Origin: Anaerocolumna sp.
Lineage (GTDB): Bacteria > Bacillota > Clostridia > Lachnospirales > Lachnospiraceae
Reading direction: 5' to 3'
Assembly (NCBI GenBank): GCA_029239975.1
Contig: JARBTX010000035.1
Coordinates: forward strand, 1 to 39,072
DNA: 39,072 nt
The number at the start of each line of letters is the position of its first letter. Positions within the stretch are counted from its first letter, which is position 1. Made by a program: the position numbers and the translations under genes. The notes beneath the pieces are model-generated. The model was not told where the DNA came from. It searched no databases and worked only from the letters and a program-made list of their open reading frames with translations. This document shows, in pieces, positions 16,548 through 23,549 of the stretch.

Positions 16548-17231
16548 ATGTTTAAAAAGAAATTAGTTACGTTATCATCAATGTTACTGGCAGCAACATT
16601 ATTAACAGCATGTAGTGGAGCCGATGTTATTGGAAAAACTGCGGTTACTTCTTTTGATAAATTTTTAGGAGCAATGGAACAACAAGTATCTTTTGATGAA
16701 GCAAAAAATTCTTGGGTAATTAAAACACCAACAGGTGAGTTTTTTGAATATAGTAAAGATTTTAGTAACACTATATCTGATGCTGCAGTTGAATTTGATG
16801 CTGCTCCATTTATTGAAGCTGGATTAGACACTACCAAATTACCAGAAGTTGATTATGTTTATGATCCATCTACAGGAAGAATAAGAATGCCACATGCATT
16901 AAGTGAAGATGAGTTTAAATATACTGGCGATGCAACAGCAATCGATACTTTTAAGAAAATAGTTGATACAAACCGTGATGTAATTGGTTACCATGAAGAA
17001 CTTGATCATTATGGAATTGCATTAGGTGGTGGTAACATGTTTGAATGGGCAAAAGACATGAGTAAAAATGATAAAGATATGGTAATTGTTTTAAATCCAC
17101 AACCATTTATTGATGCTGGAGTAGATCCATCAGCAGTCGAAGGCTGGGTATTTGGCAAGGTTAAAGTAAAAGATGATAGTGGTAAAATGGTTGAAGTTGA
17201 TAAATTATTAAAACCATTCGATATCCAATAA
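16548..17231 (+). CDS. Lipoprotein with duplicated domain, downstream of copA
   Basis: A 227-residue secreted lipoprotein. The signal peptide ends in the lipobox LTAC, with Cys22 as the lipid-modified residue. The mature part contains two copies of a roughly 80-residue unit (about 36-114 and 133-215). Both run F-D/K-K-F/I, then an aromatic strand, then FEYSKDFS / FEWAKDMS, then APFIEAGLD / QPFIDAGVD, and finally a strand ending G-R-I-R-M / G-K-M-V-E-V. No cysteine pairs or Met clusters are present in the mature part, so direct copper binding is not evident. GGAGGA sits 7 bases before the ATG and a terminator follows. The family was not recognised; a cell-surface role tied to copper export is inferred from the operon. 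Confidence 0.8.
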   Translation: MFKKKLVTLSSMLLAATLLTACSGADVIGKTAVTSFDKFLGAMEQQVSFDEAKNSWVIKTPTGEFFEYSKDFSNTISDAAVEFDAAPFIEAGLDTTKLPEVDYVYDPSTGRIRMPHALSEDEFKYTGDATAIDTFKKIVDTNRDVIGYHEELDHYGIALGGGNMFEWAKDMSKNDKDMVIVLNPQPFIDAGVDPSAVEGWVFGKVKVKDDSGKMVEVDKLLKPFDIQ

Positions 17232-17239
17232 AATAATAT

Positions 17240-17300
17240 AAACCCATTGTTTCATTAGATAAGAGTGTTGTATACTAATGGAAATAATGGGTTTGTTTAT
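17240..17300 (+). terminator. Terminator of the copA-lipoprotein operon
   Basis: A 19-base arm (17240-17258) pairs with 17275-17294 with one bulge, and TTTGTTTATT follows. Confidence 0.85.
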
Positions 17301-17310
17301 TAATAAATTA

Positions 17311-17557
17311 AGCCTATGGTGTCAAAAGTCCAAATTAATATTTTAATGTATATAGATAAATATATATTCATTTGGCTGCCTTTCCTTACAGTGATATCTT
17401 ATCCTTAAGCCCCAAATTGTAATGTATACTCAAAAGTTAGTATTTTTCAGGGTCTTAAAGATAAGATATCTCTTCCAGCCGGTCGACGCCAAGCTGAAAA
17501 TATATTTATCTATATACAAAGTTCAGTATAAGAGGACTTTTGACATTATAAATGGCT
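17311..17557. mobile_element. Probable MITE with nested inverted repeats
   Basis: A 247-base near-palindrome without a coding frame. Its ends match as terminal inverted repeats: AGCC-TAT-GGTGTCAAAAGTCC at the left and the complement, with one small insertion, at the right. Inside lie a perfect 18-bp pair (17348-17365 with 17500-17517) and a 16/17-bp pair (17393-17409 with 17454-17470), separated by symmetric internal loops of 16 bases each. The element is flanked by TA on both sides, the target duplication of IS630/mariner-type transposons. The centre is richer in GC (GCCGGTCGACGCC) than the neighbourhood. A structured RNA is the main alternative reading. Confidence 0.6.
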
Positions 17558-17635
17558 TATATATATAATTAAGGAAAAAAAGTTTGTTATAAATAAACGA
17601 AAAATATACGATAAATACAATAGGATGGAAAACTT

Positions 17636-17758
17636 ATGTTTAAGAAAATTAAAAAAGCAATACAAAAGTATTTAGCGGATATGGCGAAGGAAAATGAGAA
17701 ACTGTATGGAAAAGAGAGAATGGATTGTTGTAATTTAAATCGTACGAAAAAGAGGTGA
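17636..17758 (+). CDS. LDCC-motif putative metal-binding small protein
   Basis: A 40-residue basic protein: an amphipathic helix (MFKKIKKAIQKYLADMAKEN), then EKLYGKERMDCCNLNRTKKR. The C-terminal MDCCNLN matches the LDCC-type Cys-Cys motif of a family of tiny clostridial proteins annotated as putative metal-binding. AGGATGG lies upstream of the ATG. The stop codon falls inside the ribosome-binding region of the response-regulator gene, so translation is probably coupled. Family membership is from memory of the motif; function is unproven. Confidence 0.7.
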   Translation: MFKKIKKAIQKYLADMAKENEKLYGKERMDCCNLNRTKKR

Positions 17759-17763
17759 ACTGC

Positions 17764-18462
17764 TTGGAAGGTATTATAAAAAGGATATTAGTTGTGGAAG
17801 ATGAAAGTAAAATTGTAGAATTCATTGAATCCTATCTTCTTAATTCTGGGTATTCTGTAAGTAAAGCTCCCAATGGTAGAGAAGCCCTAAAGGCATTTCA
17901 AAGTGATGAAATTGATCTGATTATACTTGATTTAATGTTACCTGATATTACTGGTGAGCAGATTTGTAAAGAAATTAGAAAAACATCGAAAGTACCAATT
18001 ATTATGTTAACTGCTAAAACCAGTGATGAAAGTATAATTAATGGATTGGATATTGGTGCGGATGATTATATGACAAAACCATTTAGTCCACGTCAATTAG
18101 TGGCTAGAGTAAATGCACTACTTCGAAGAGCCTATGATGATGAAAAGGATAATAATCTCCTTAGTTTTAATCAAGGGGATATCGTCATTAATCAAACGGA
18201 CTATTCTGTTAAAAAAGCTGGTAAAGTTGCTAACCTTACGCCAAGTGAATACAAAATATTGATTACCTTAGCGAAACGTTCAAATAAAGTTTTTACGAGA
18301 GAAGAACTAATTCAAGTAGCATTTGATGGAGATTATTTAGGGTATGATAGGACGATAGACTCCCATATAAAGAATCTTAGAGCTAAAATTGAAGATAACC
18401 CAAAAGACCCAATTTATATATTAACCATCCGTGGTATAGGATATCGTTTTGGAGGTGTTTAA
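17764..18462 (+). CDS. OmpR-family response regulator
   Basis: A 232-residue two-component response regulator. Receiver domain: acidic pair in VVEDES, phosphoacceptor Asp56 in LIILDLMLPD, switch Thr in MLTAKTSD, and Lys in DDYMTKPFSP. The C-terminal winged helix (LTPSEYKILITLAKRSNKVFTREELI through GYDRTIDSHIKNLRAKI to IRGIGYRF) is typical of OmpR/PhoB. The TTG at 17764 is chosen as start because AGAGGTGA precedes it at normal spacing. A GTG at 17755 lies on top of that site. The partner kinase gene follows directly. The position after the metal island suggests an envelope- or metal-stress system, but no target is visible. Confidence 0.93.
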   Translation: MEGIIKRILVVEDESKIVEFIESYLLNSGYSVSKAPNGREALKAFQSDEIDLIILDLMLPDITGEQICKEIRKTSKVPIIMLTAKTSDESIINGLDIGADDYMTKPFSPRQLVARVNALLRRAYDDEKDNNLLSFNQGDIVINQTDYSVKKAGKVANLTPSEYKILITLAKRSNKVFTREELIQVAFDGDYLGYDRTIDSHIKNLRAKIEDNPKDPIYILTIRGIGYRFGGV

Positions 18463-18463
18463 G

Positions 18464-19849
18464 CTGAAGTTTTCTTTACGTAGTAAATTAACATCGTCTT
18501 ATATTGTAATTGTTATTATTGTTGTTGGAATGATTAGTTTGGTAGCAAATCTTGGTATTCAAACGAAATTTCAAGATTATGTAATAAAAAGACAGGAAAA
18601 GCAAACGAATGAAATTCTAGACTTATTAGCAATGAAATATGAAGAAGATAATGGATGGAATGTAGGATACCTTGAAGTTATAGGTATGAATGCATTGCAA
18701 AATGGATTGATCATTGAAGTAACAGATGAAAACAATAGTGGGGTTTGGTCGGCATATGAACATAACAATGGATTATGCCAGATTATGATTAAAGAAATAA
18801 GTGCTAACATGAATAGTTACTCCGGGAGATGGAAAGGGGAATATCAAGAAAAAACCTACACCATTGTTAGTCATGAAAAAACTATAGGTACATTGACTAC
18901 AGGTTACATTGGGCCATATTATTTTGATGATGAAGAATTAATTTTTATAAAAGCTTTAAATTCATTATTTTTAATCATTGGGATTGGTTCCTTAATTTTG
19001 GCTTTTATTGTTGGTATAATTATGTCTTTAAGAATTAGTAATCCGTTAATTAAAATTGCAAACAAAGCAAAGTTCTTATCAGAAGGCAAATATAAAGAAC
19101 GATTAGAGAATGTGTCTAATACAAAAGAAATAGGAATTCTAATTGAAACTATTAATAATCTTTCGGATGCCTTAGAAAATAAAGAAAAGTTAAGAAAACA
19201 ATTAACTCAGGATGTTGCTCATGAACTCAGAACACCACTAACGAGTGTACAAGGTACTATGGAAGCAATGCTTGATGGTATTTGGCCTATGAATACAGAA
19301 CGATTAACTAGTTGCTATGATGAGATTATAAGAATCAAACGTTTAATAGGCAGTATAGAAGACCTATCCGGTGTTGAAAATGAGAATGTGATATTAAATA
19401 AAGATGAGTTCGATCTCTCTAAGTTGATTATTCGGTTGCTCCAAAATTATGAAACTGATTTTGCTAGTAAAAAAATGAAAGTTACTTATCAAGAAGAAAG
19501 TATTATTCTTAATGCAGACCAAGATAAATTGAGTCAAGTATTTCATAATTTAATAACAAATGCATTAAAGTATTCAGGTGATGGAAGTACATGCGAAATA
19601 AAAGTAACGGAGCTACTAAAAGACATTGAGATTAGTGTAAAAGATAATGGTATTGGAATAAGTGAAAGTGATTTACCTAATATATTTGAACGTTTTTACC
19701 GTGTGGATAAATCAAGAAACAGTGAGACTGGTGGTGTTGGAGTAGGTTTAACTATATCAAAATCTATTATCGAAGCTCATGGTGGAACTATAACAGTTCT
19801 AAGTCAGTTAGGTAAAGGTACAGAATTTATTATAACCATACCGAAGTAA
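18464..19849 (+). CDS. Sensor histidine kinase
   Basis: A membrane histidine kinase of 461 residues. TM1 (SYIVIVIIVVGMISLVANL), an extracytoplasmic loop of about 130 residues, TM2 (LFLIIGIGSLILAFIVGIIMSL) and HAMP are followed by the dimerisation helix with His253 in DVAHELRTPLTSVQG. The catalytic domain has the N box (NLITNALKYSG), DNGIGIS, the F box (IFERFYRVDKS) and GGVGVGLTIS. The best ribosome site, GGAGGTG, is placed for a CTG start at 18464 (reading MKFSLRSKL). TTG 18449 and GTG 18455 in the same frame lie on that site. It is the partner of the preceding regulator; the signal is unknown. Confidence 0.92.
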   Translation: MKFSLRSKLTSSYIVIVIIVVGMISLVANLGIQTKFQDYVIKRQEKQTNEILDLLAMKYEEDNGWNVGYLEVIGMNALQNGLIIEVTDENNSGVWSAYEHNNGLCQIMIKEISANMNSYSGRWKGEYQEKTYTIVSHEKTIGTLTTGYIGPYYFDDEELIFIKALNSLFLIIGIGSLILAFIVGIIMSLRISNPLIKIANKAKFLSEGKYKERLENVSNTKEIGILIETINNLSDALENKEKLRKQLTQDVAHELRTPLTSVQGTMEAMLDGIWPMNTERLTSCYDEIIRIKRLIGSIEDLSGVENENVILNKDEFDLSKLIIRLLQNYETDFASKKMKVTYQEESIILNADQDKLSQVFHNLITNALKYSGDGSTCEIKVTELLKDIEISVKDNGIGISESDLPNIFERFYRVDKSRNSETGGVGVGLTISKSIIEAHGGTITVLSQLGKGTEFIITIPK

Positions 19850-19932
19850 TCTGTTTGATAAATAAATCATAGTAATAGTTAACATAGAAGTAATATAAAA
19901 AATATAAAAGTAAAATAGATATAATTCTTTTA

Positions 19933-20003
19933 ATATACCGCATAAACGAATTTTCTTTATTACCCTAGGGTAAAGTTCAGAAAAGACCGTATATGCGGTA
20001 TAT
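19933..20003. repeat. Long hairpin between convergent genes, possible terminator
   Basis: A perfect 12-bp inverted repeat (ATATACCGCATA, 19933-19944, with 19992-20003) encloses TTTTCTTTA / TAAAG..AGAAAA and a 12-bp palindrome TACCCTAGGGTA (19961-19972). GTGTTTTAG follows on the plus strand. It may end the kinase transcript, but the nested palindromes are more elaborate than a simple terminator. Confidence 0.55.
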
Positions 20004-20037
20004 GTGTTTTAGAAAACTCATAATCGTATCATGCTTG

Positions 20038-20117
20038 GTTAAATACGAGTATGTTAAATTTAAAGAAACCAAGTTTAGTTTAATCCGAGTATGTTTAATT
20101 TAACGAAACCAAGTTTA
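20038..20117. repeat. Two tandem 40-bp repeats
   Basis: 20038-20077 and 20078-20117 are direct copies with a handful of differences. Each ends in AAACCAAGTTTA. A CTTGGTT upstream of the first copy can pair with AACCAAG in it. The first copy contains GTTAAATACG, the same ten bases that start each unit of the minisatellite at 35451-35652. The repeats lie just downstream of the mutS2-like gene in its direction of transcription. Confidence 0.7.
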
Positions 20118-20181
20118 TAGAAGGGTATTTGACTCTGGAATCTTAAATAATTGAAATATCTAATATAAAGTGATTTTAATA

Positions 20182-22137
20182 TTAAATAGTATCCTTCTCA
20201 ATTTTATCATACACAATTTTTAAATCAGGCTGATGACCTTTTTCCATCTTGTGCCTAGCTTTTCTATTCTCTACTGAGTCGAATATAATAGAAAAGTCAT
20301 AATCAGCAGGATACAATTCACTAGCAGGAGCTTTTAACTGTAATCGCTTGTGATTTACATACTGCTTACTTTTTTGAATTTGAACGCCAACTTCTCCTTT
20401 TTCATTGGCTGTTTCAAATACAATACCAATCTTTTTTTGTGGGTATACAACTACACTATCACCAATTTGGAATCTTAGACTTCTTGTATTGACTGGCTTT
20501 TCTTCTTTCTCTTTTTGGATGGAATTTAGATGTTGTTTTTCTTTGGACAATTTACTATCATCTATATTGTCTATAAACGAAGTATCCATAGCCGATTGTG
20601 TTTCTTTTATTTCGTTACAATAAGCTTCTTTGTAAGCCCGTTCTAACATACGTTTCGGAAGTCCTAAACGTTTGGCAATATAAAGTGCACAACTTTCCCC
20701 TGCTTCTCCTATTTCTAATTTATAAAGTGGTTTCAAACTTTCTCTGTCAAATGCCATCTTCGCATTAATCAATCCATCTGTTTTACTAGCATAATCTTTT
20801 ACTTCTGGGTAATGTGTGGTTGCAACAAATAAACACTTTTTCAGATGGAGTTCTTCTAAGATAGAGATAGCAATTCCCATACCTTCTTTTGGATCAGTTC
20901 CAGATCCTAATTCATCCAATAATATAAAACTATCCCCATCTGAATTTTCTAAAATGTGTATAATATTTGTAATGTGTGATGAAAAGGTGGATAAATTCTC
21001 TGTAATACTTTGACCGTCTCCAATATCACATAAAATATTGTTACTTAAGCAGATATTTGCACTTTCACATGGAATGTGCAAGCCACTTTGTGCCATCATG
21101 GAAAATAATCCAACTGTTTTTAGTGCGACTGTCTTACCACCAGTGTTTGGACCAGTTATTACGATTCCAGTAATACCATTTCCAAGTTCAAAGTTAAGTG
21201 GAATACACTCACTAGGGGATAGGAGTGGGTGTCGTCCATTTTTAATAAAGATGTATCGATTTGAATTAATTTCTGCTGGAACAGCTTTCATGTCAGCACT
21301 TAATTTTGCTTTGGCAAAAATGAAGTCCAGTGTTTCCATGGCTTCAATATTCATTTGAATACTAATTGTACTATCATTTACCAAGGATGTTAAGGTGTAA
21401 AGTATTTTGCGAACTTCATTATCTTCTGCAATTTCTAAGATTGATAATTCATCTTCTAGCTTTAATACCGTATTCGGAACCATAAAGTAAGTAGAGCCGG
21501 TAGAAGATATGTCAAGTACAGAACCACTTACCTGATTTTTAAATTCTTTTCTAACAGGTAAAACATAGTGACCATTGCGTTTTGATACGTAATCATCGTT
21601 AAACCAATCCTTTTTACTTCTTAATAGATTTTCTAGTTTTGATTTAATCTCTGAGTTAACACTATCCATCTTACGCCTTATATTTTTAAGTTCTGTTGAG
21701 GCGTTATCATCAACGGTATTGTTTCTTATTGCTAAATTAATTTCTTCAAAAAGTGCAGATAATTCTAAGATGGATCCACCATAATAAGCAATATCTACGC
21801 CAAGGGTTTCTGCTTTTTTAAGATAATTCTTCGTGCGTTTGCAGGAAGAAATAAATTGTGCAATTAAAGTTAATTGTTCAGGAGTTAACATAGCTCCTTT
21901 TTCTGCTAAATCCAAATATTTATTTATATCCTTCATATTAGGCAGTGGTGGAAGTCCCATACTATCTAATAATTTTCTTGCCTCTGTAGTGTCTTTTATT
22001 TTGAACTTAACTTCTTTTTCATTCATATAAGGTGTTAATGCTAATAATTTGTTTTTAGTATTATCAGCAAATGCATATTCGCTTAACTTATGTCTTATTT
22101 TATCAAATTCTAAAGCGTTCATATATTTATCTATCAT
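20182..22137 (-). CDS. MutS2-like ATPase lacking the Smr domain
   Basis: A 651-residue protein of the MutS2 branch. The N-terminal core/lever region (MNALEFDKIRHKLSEYAFAD) leads to the clamp helices, then the ABC-type ATPase: Walker A GPNTGGKTV near residue 330, the ST motif, and FILLDELGSGTDPKEG (Walker B). After the ATPase come a charged linker and a short beta-rich tail (RFQIGDSVVVYPQKKIGIV). Full-length MutS2 is about 780 residues and ends with an Smr nuclease domain, which is absent here. MutS2 proteins act on recombination intermediates and, in Bacillus, on stalled or collided ribosomes. The start is ATG 22137 with AAAGGAGAT 6-7 bases upstream; the open frame beyond it is the structured leader. 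Confidence 0.88.
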   Translation of the reverse strand: MIDKYMNALEFDKIRHKLSEYAFADNTKNKLLALTPYMNEKEVKFKIKDTTEARKLLDSMGLPPLPNMKDINKYLDLAEKGAMLTPEQLTLIAQFISSCKRTKNYLKKAETLGVDIAYYGGSILELSALFEEINLAIRNNTVDDNASTELKNIRRKMDSVNSEIKSKLENLLRSKKDWFNDDYVSKRNGHYVLPVRKEFKNQVSGSVLDISSTGSTYFMVPNTVLKLEDELSILEIAEDNEVRKILYTLTSLVNDSTISIQMNIEAMETLDFIFAKAKLSADMKAVPAEINSNRYIFIKNGRHPLLSPSECIPLNFELGNGITGIVITGPNTGGKTVALKTVGLFSMMAQSGLHIPCESANICLSNNILCDIGDGQSITENLSTFSSHITNIIHILENSDGDSFILLDELGSGTDPKEGMGIAISILEELHLKKCLFVATTHYPEVKDYASKTDGLINAKMAFDRESLKPLYKLEIGEAGESCALYIAKRLGLPKRMLERAYKEAYCNEIKETQSAMDTSFIDNIDDSKLSKEKQHLNSIQKEKEEKPVNTRSLRFQIGDSVVVYPQKKIGIVFETANEKGEVGVQIQKSKQYVNHKRLQLKAPASELYPADYDFSIIFDSVENRKARHKMEKGHQPDLKIVYDKIEKDTI

Positions 22138-22156
22138 TCTAATATCTCCTTTAATA

Positions 22157-22211
22157 TAAAAATACCCACATAAGATTTCTACCAGTACATGTGCAGAATA
22201 CTCCCTGTGGG
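22157..22211 (-). terminator. Third leader hairpin, next to the mutS2-like gene
   Basis: On the minus strand CCCACA (22206-22211) pairs with TGTGGG (22165-22170), closing a loop with inner pairing, followed by TATTTTTAT. It ends about 20 bases before the start codon. The paired base is short, so this is a weaker terminator than the one before it. Confidence 0.6.
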
Positions 22212-22246
22212 CATAATAATAGAAGGAATGATGTAAAGTTTTATAC

Positions 22247-22277
22247 AAAAAAGCGTAACAGGTTACACCTATTACGC
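22247..22277 (-). terminator. Second leader terminator
   Basis: On the minus strand GCGTAA pairs with TTACGC (22272-22277 with 22253-22258), extended by an inner AGG/CCT, then TTTTTT (22247-22252). It is a canonical intrinsic terminator lying inside the untranslated leader, 110 bases before the coding region it would switch off. Confidence 0.85.
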
Positions 22278-22345
22278 CTAGTTTCATATATAAAACAAGA
22301 CAGTCTAATGAGTATTTTCTGTAAAGGTAGAAATGAAGGCACAAC

Positions 22346-22365
22346 AATAAAAGGCTTAACAGCCT
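22346..22365 (-). terminator. First leader hairpin with T-run
   Basis: On the minus strand AGGCT-GTTA-AGCCT is followed by TTTATT. The stem is only 5 bp. Its first arm abuts AGCACTA (22365-22371), which can instead pair with TAGTGCT (22403-22409) inside the upstream ORF. The two pairings compete, as in an attenuator. Confidence 0.55.
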
Positions 22366-22396
22366 AGTGCTTCAAATCAAGGGATTCAATTATGTG

Positions 22397-22435
22397 CTAG
22401 TTAGCACTAACCTCTTTTACAGATAATACCGACAT
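22397..22435 (-). CDS. Leader peptide uORF MSVLSVKEVSAN
   Basis: A 12-codon open frame in the leader of the mutS2-like gene. AAAGGA (22444-22449) lies 8 bases before its ATG. The last codons (GTT AGT GCT AAC TAG) are also the 5' arm of two alternative RNA hairpins, one local (with AGCAC just beyond the stop) and one with AGCACTA 30 bases on. A ribosome paused in this frame would change which hairpin forms. That is the layout of drug-inducible leader peptides of erm-, ABC-F- and HflX-type resistance genes. The peptide itself is a prediction. Confidence 0.6.
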   Translation of the reverse strand: MSVLSVKEVSAN

Positions 22436-22481
22436 CAAAACCATCCTTTCAATTTTTATTAAATACTTTTGTATTATATGC

Positions 22482-22510
22482 ATTTTAACACATATATTTA
22501 CATACGTCAA
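22482..22510 (-). promoter_or_regulatory. Promoter of the mutS2-like leader
   Basis: On the minus strand TTGACG (22505-22510), a 17-base spacer, and TAAAAT (22482-22487). The start of transcription would be near 22475, giving an untranslated leader of about 340 bases with the uORF close to its 5' end. Confidence 0.75.
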
Positions 22511-22629
22511 AGAAAATTAATTTATAATATTACAAGGAAGTCAATATTACAATTAATCTTTATATGTTCATTTACATGATATTAGCTTATGCAGTATTAG
22601 GAAAGAATATGTGTTTTTTCTTTTTTATA

Positions 22630-22658
22630 GTCACCTAAATTTTTAAATTTCATAATAT
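22630..22658 (+). promoter_or_regulatory. Possible sigma-E promoter of the cotJ operon
   Basis: GTCACCT (22630-22636) and CATAATAT (22651-22658) are 14 bases apart, near the sigma-E consensus (about GTCATATT, then CATACAAT). The cotJ operon of Bacillus is sigma-E dependent in the mother cell, which agrees. A partial match only. Confidence 0.5.
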
Positions 22659-22687
22659 AGAGTATAATTAAAAAAGGAGTTTTATCA

Positions 22688-23005
22688 ATGGATAATTACA
22701 GACGTCCAATGTATACCCGTTATAACAGAAATATGGGTCAATATCAAAATCCTCAAAGTGGCTGTGGCTGTGGTACAACACCAGTAGTAGAAGCTGGTAC
22801 AACTGATCGCTGCGATAAAGATTATTTTGAAAAATATGTAGATAAATTACCATTAGCAATGGCTTATGTTCCTTTTCAAAAATGGAGAAATGTATGGGAT
22901 GCTTCTACTGGTCTAGAGCATGGAACTATTTTTGAAGAATTATTTAAGCCTTTTTATGGTGACAAAAATAGTTGTGGAATGAGAGGTGATAGGCATGACA
23001 AATAA
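22688..23005 (+). CDS. cotJA: Spore coat-associated protein CotJA
   Basis: A 105-residue CotJA. The conserved core PLAMAYVPFQKWRNVWDASTG followed by GTIFEELFKPF identifies it. The N-terminal half is longer than in Bacillus CotJA and has a Cys/Gly cluster (GCGCG). AAGGAG lies 8 bases before the ATG. It is the first gene of cotJA-cotJB-cotJC and its end overlaps cotJB by 11 bases. In Bacillus these proteins are assembled into the inner coat under mother-cell control. Confidence 0.93.
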   Translation: MDNYRRPMYTRYNRNMGQYQNPQSGCGCGTTPVVEAGTTDRCDKDYFEKYVDKLPLAMAYVPFQKWRNVWDASTGLEHGTIFEELFKPFYGDKNSCGMRGDRHDK

Positions 23006-23252
23006 AAGCCGTGAGCAATTAATGTGCATTATCACTGAATCTAGTTTCGCACTTGACGACGTTAAACTATTTCTTGATACTCATCCTTATGATAAAGAAG
23101 CCCTTGAATATTATGAAAATTATAGGCAGATTCGTAAAGCAGCTATGGCTGAATATAGAGAATGTTATGGACCTATTTCAGCGTATGACGTGGAACCAGC
23201 AAATGAATGGACTTGGATTAATCATCCATGGCCATGGGAAGGAGCGTGCTAA
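22995..23252 (+). CDS. cotJB: Spore coat protein CotJB
   Basis: An 85-residue CotJB. Family features: a helical start (REQLMCIITESSFALDDVKLFLDTHPYDKEAL), the YYENYRQIRKAA segment and the tryptophan-rich end EWTWINHPWPWEG. The ATG at 22995 has AGAGGTGAT upstream. It overlaps the cotJA stop and ends 3 bases before cotJC, so the three are translationally linked. Confidence 0.93.
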   Translation: MTNKSREQLMCIITESSFALDDVKLFLDTHPYDKEALEYYENYRQIRKAAMAEYRECYGPISAYDVEPANEWTWINHPWPWEGAC

Positions 23253-23255
23253 TTT

Positions 23256-23459
23256 ATGTGGAATTATGAAAAACGTTTACAATATCCTGTAAATATTAAG
23301 AATCCAAATGCAAAAATGGCTAAGTTTATCATAACTCAATTTGGTGGTCCAGATGGTGAATTAGCAGCTTCTATGCGTTATCTTTCCCAAAGGTATACTA
23401 TGCCATATCGAGAAGTTTGTGGTATATTAACCGATATAGGTATATCGGTATCCAAATGA
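23256..23459 (+). CDS. cotJC: cotJC, 5' segment of an interrupted gene
   Basis: The first 62 codons encode the N-terminus of CotJC, a manganese-catalase-like coat protein: MWNYEKRLQYPV, then GGPDGELAASMRYLSQRYTMP and GILTDIG. In intact CotJC the sequence continues TEE-x-AH-E. Here it changes to ISVSK and stops at 23459, because the reading frame runs into an inserted element at 23433-23442. The missing part, beginning TEELAHMEIVST, lies 7.36 kb away at 30796-31215 in the matching frame. As it stands the product would lack metal-binding residues and should be inactive. The gene is therefore either a simple insertion mutant or, more likely, is restored by excision during sporulation. Confidence 0.92.
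   Translation: MWNYEKRLQYPVNIKNPNAKMAKFIITQFGGPDGELAASMRYLSQRYTMPYREVCGILTDIGISVSK
23433..23459 (+). other. attL core and inner arm
   Basis: The core GATATAGGTA is followed inside the element by TATCGGTATCC. In the excised circle this arm (ATATCGGTATC) would face GATACGGATAT from the right end, an imperfect 11-bp inverted repeat around AGGT. The GG at 23439-23440 is the likely 2-bp crossover. Confidence 0.7.
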
Positions 23460-23481
23460 ATCCATTCTTTTGTAAAACCCC

Positions 23482-23510
23482 TTGACTTTTAATCCATGAG
23501 CTATCATACT
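23482..23510 (+). promoter_or_regulatory. Promoter of the yitT-like gene
   Basis: TTGACT (23482-23487), a 17-base spacer and CATACT (23505-23510), 40 bases before the GTG start. It is just inside the element, so cargo expression does not depend on the cotJ promoter. Confidence 0.6.
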
Positions 23511-23549
23511 TACTATGGATAAGTCACAAGGTAATTTAAGGAGGATTTC

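Noticed and set aside
22138..22347. N-terminal extension of the mutS2-like frame to 22347
   Set aside because: The extension spans terminator hairpins of the leader, and a clear AAAGGAGAT precedes the ATG at 22137.
22371..22440. T-box or other known riboswitch upstream of the mutS2-like gene
   Set aside because: The T-box core (TGGNACCGCG-like) is absent on the minus strand; the uORF and competing hairpins explain the region better.
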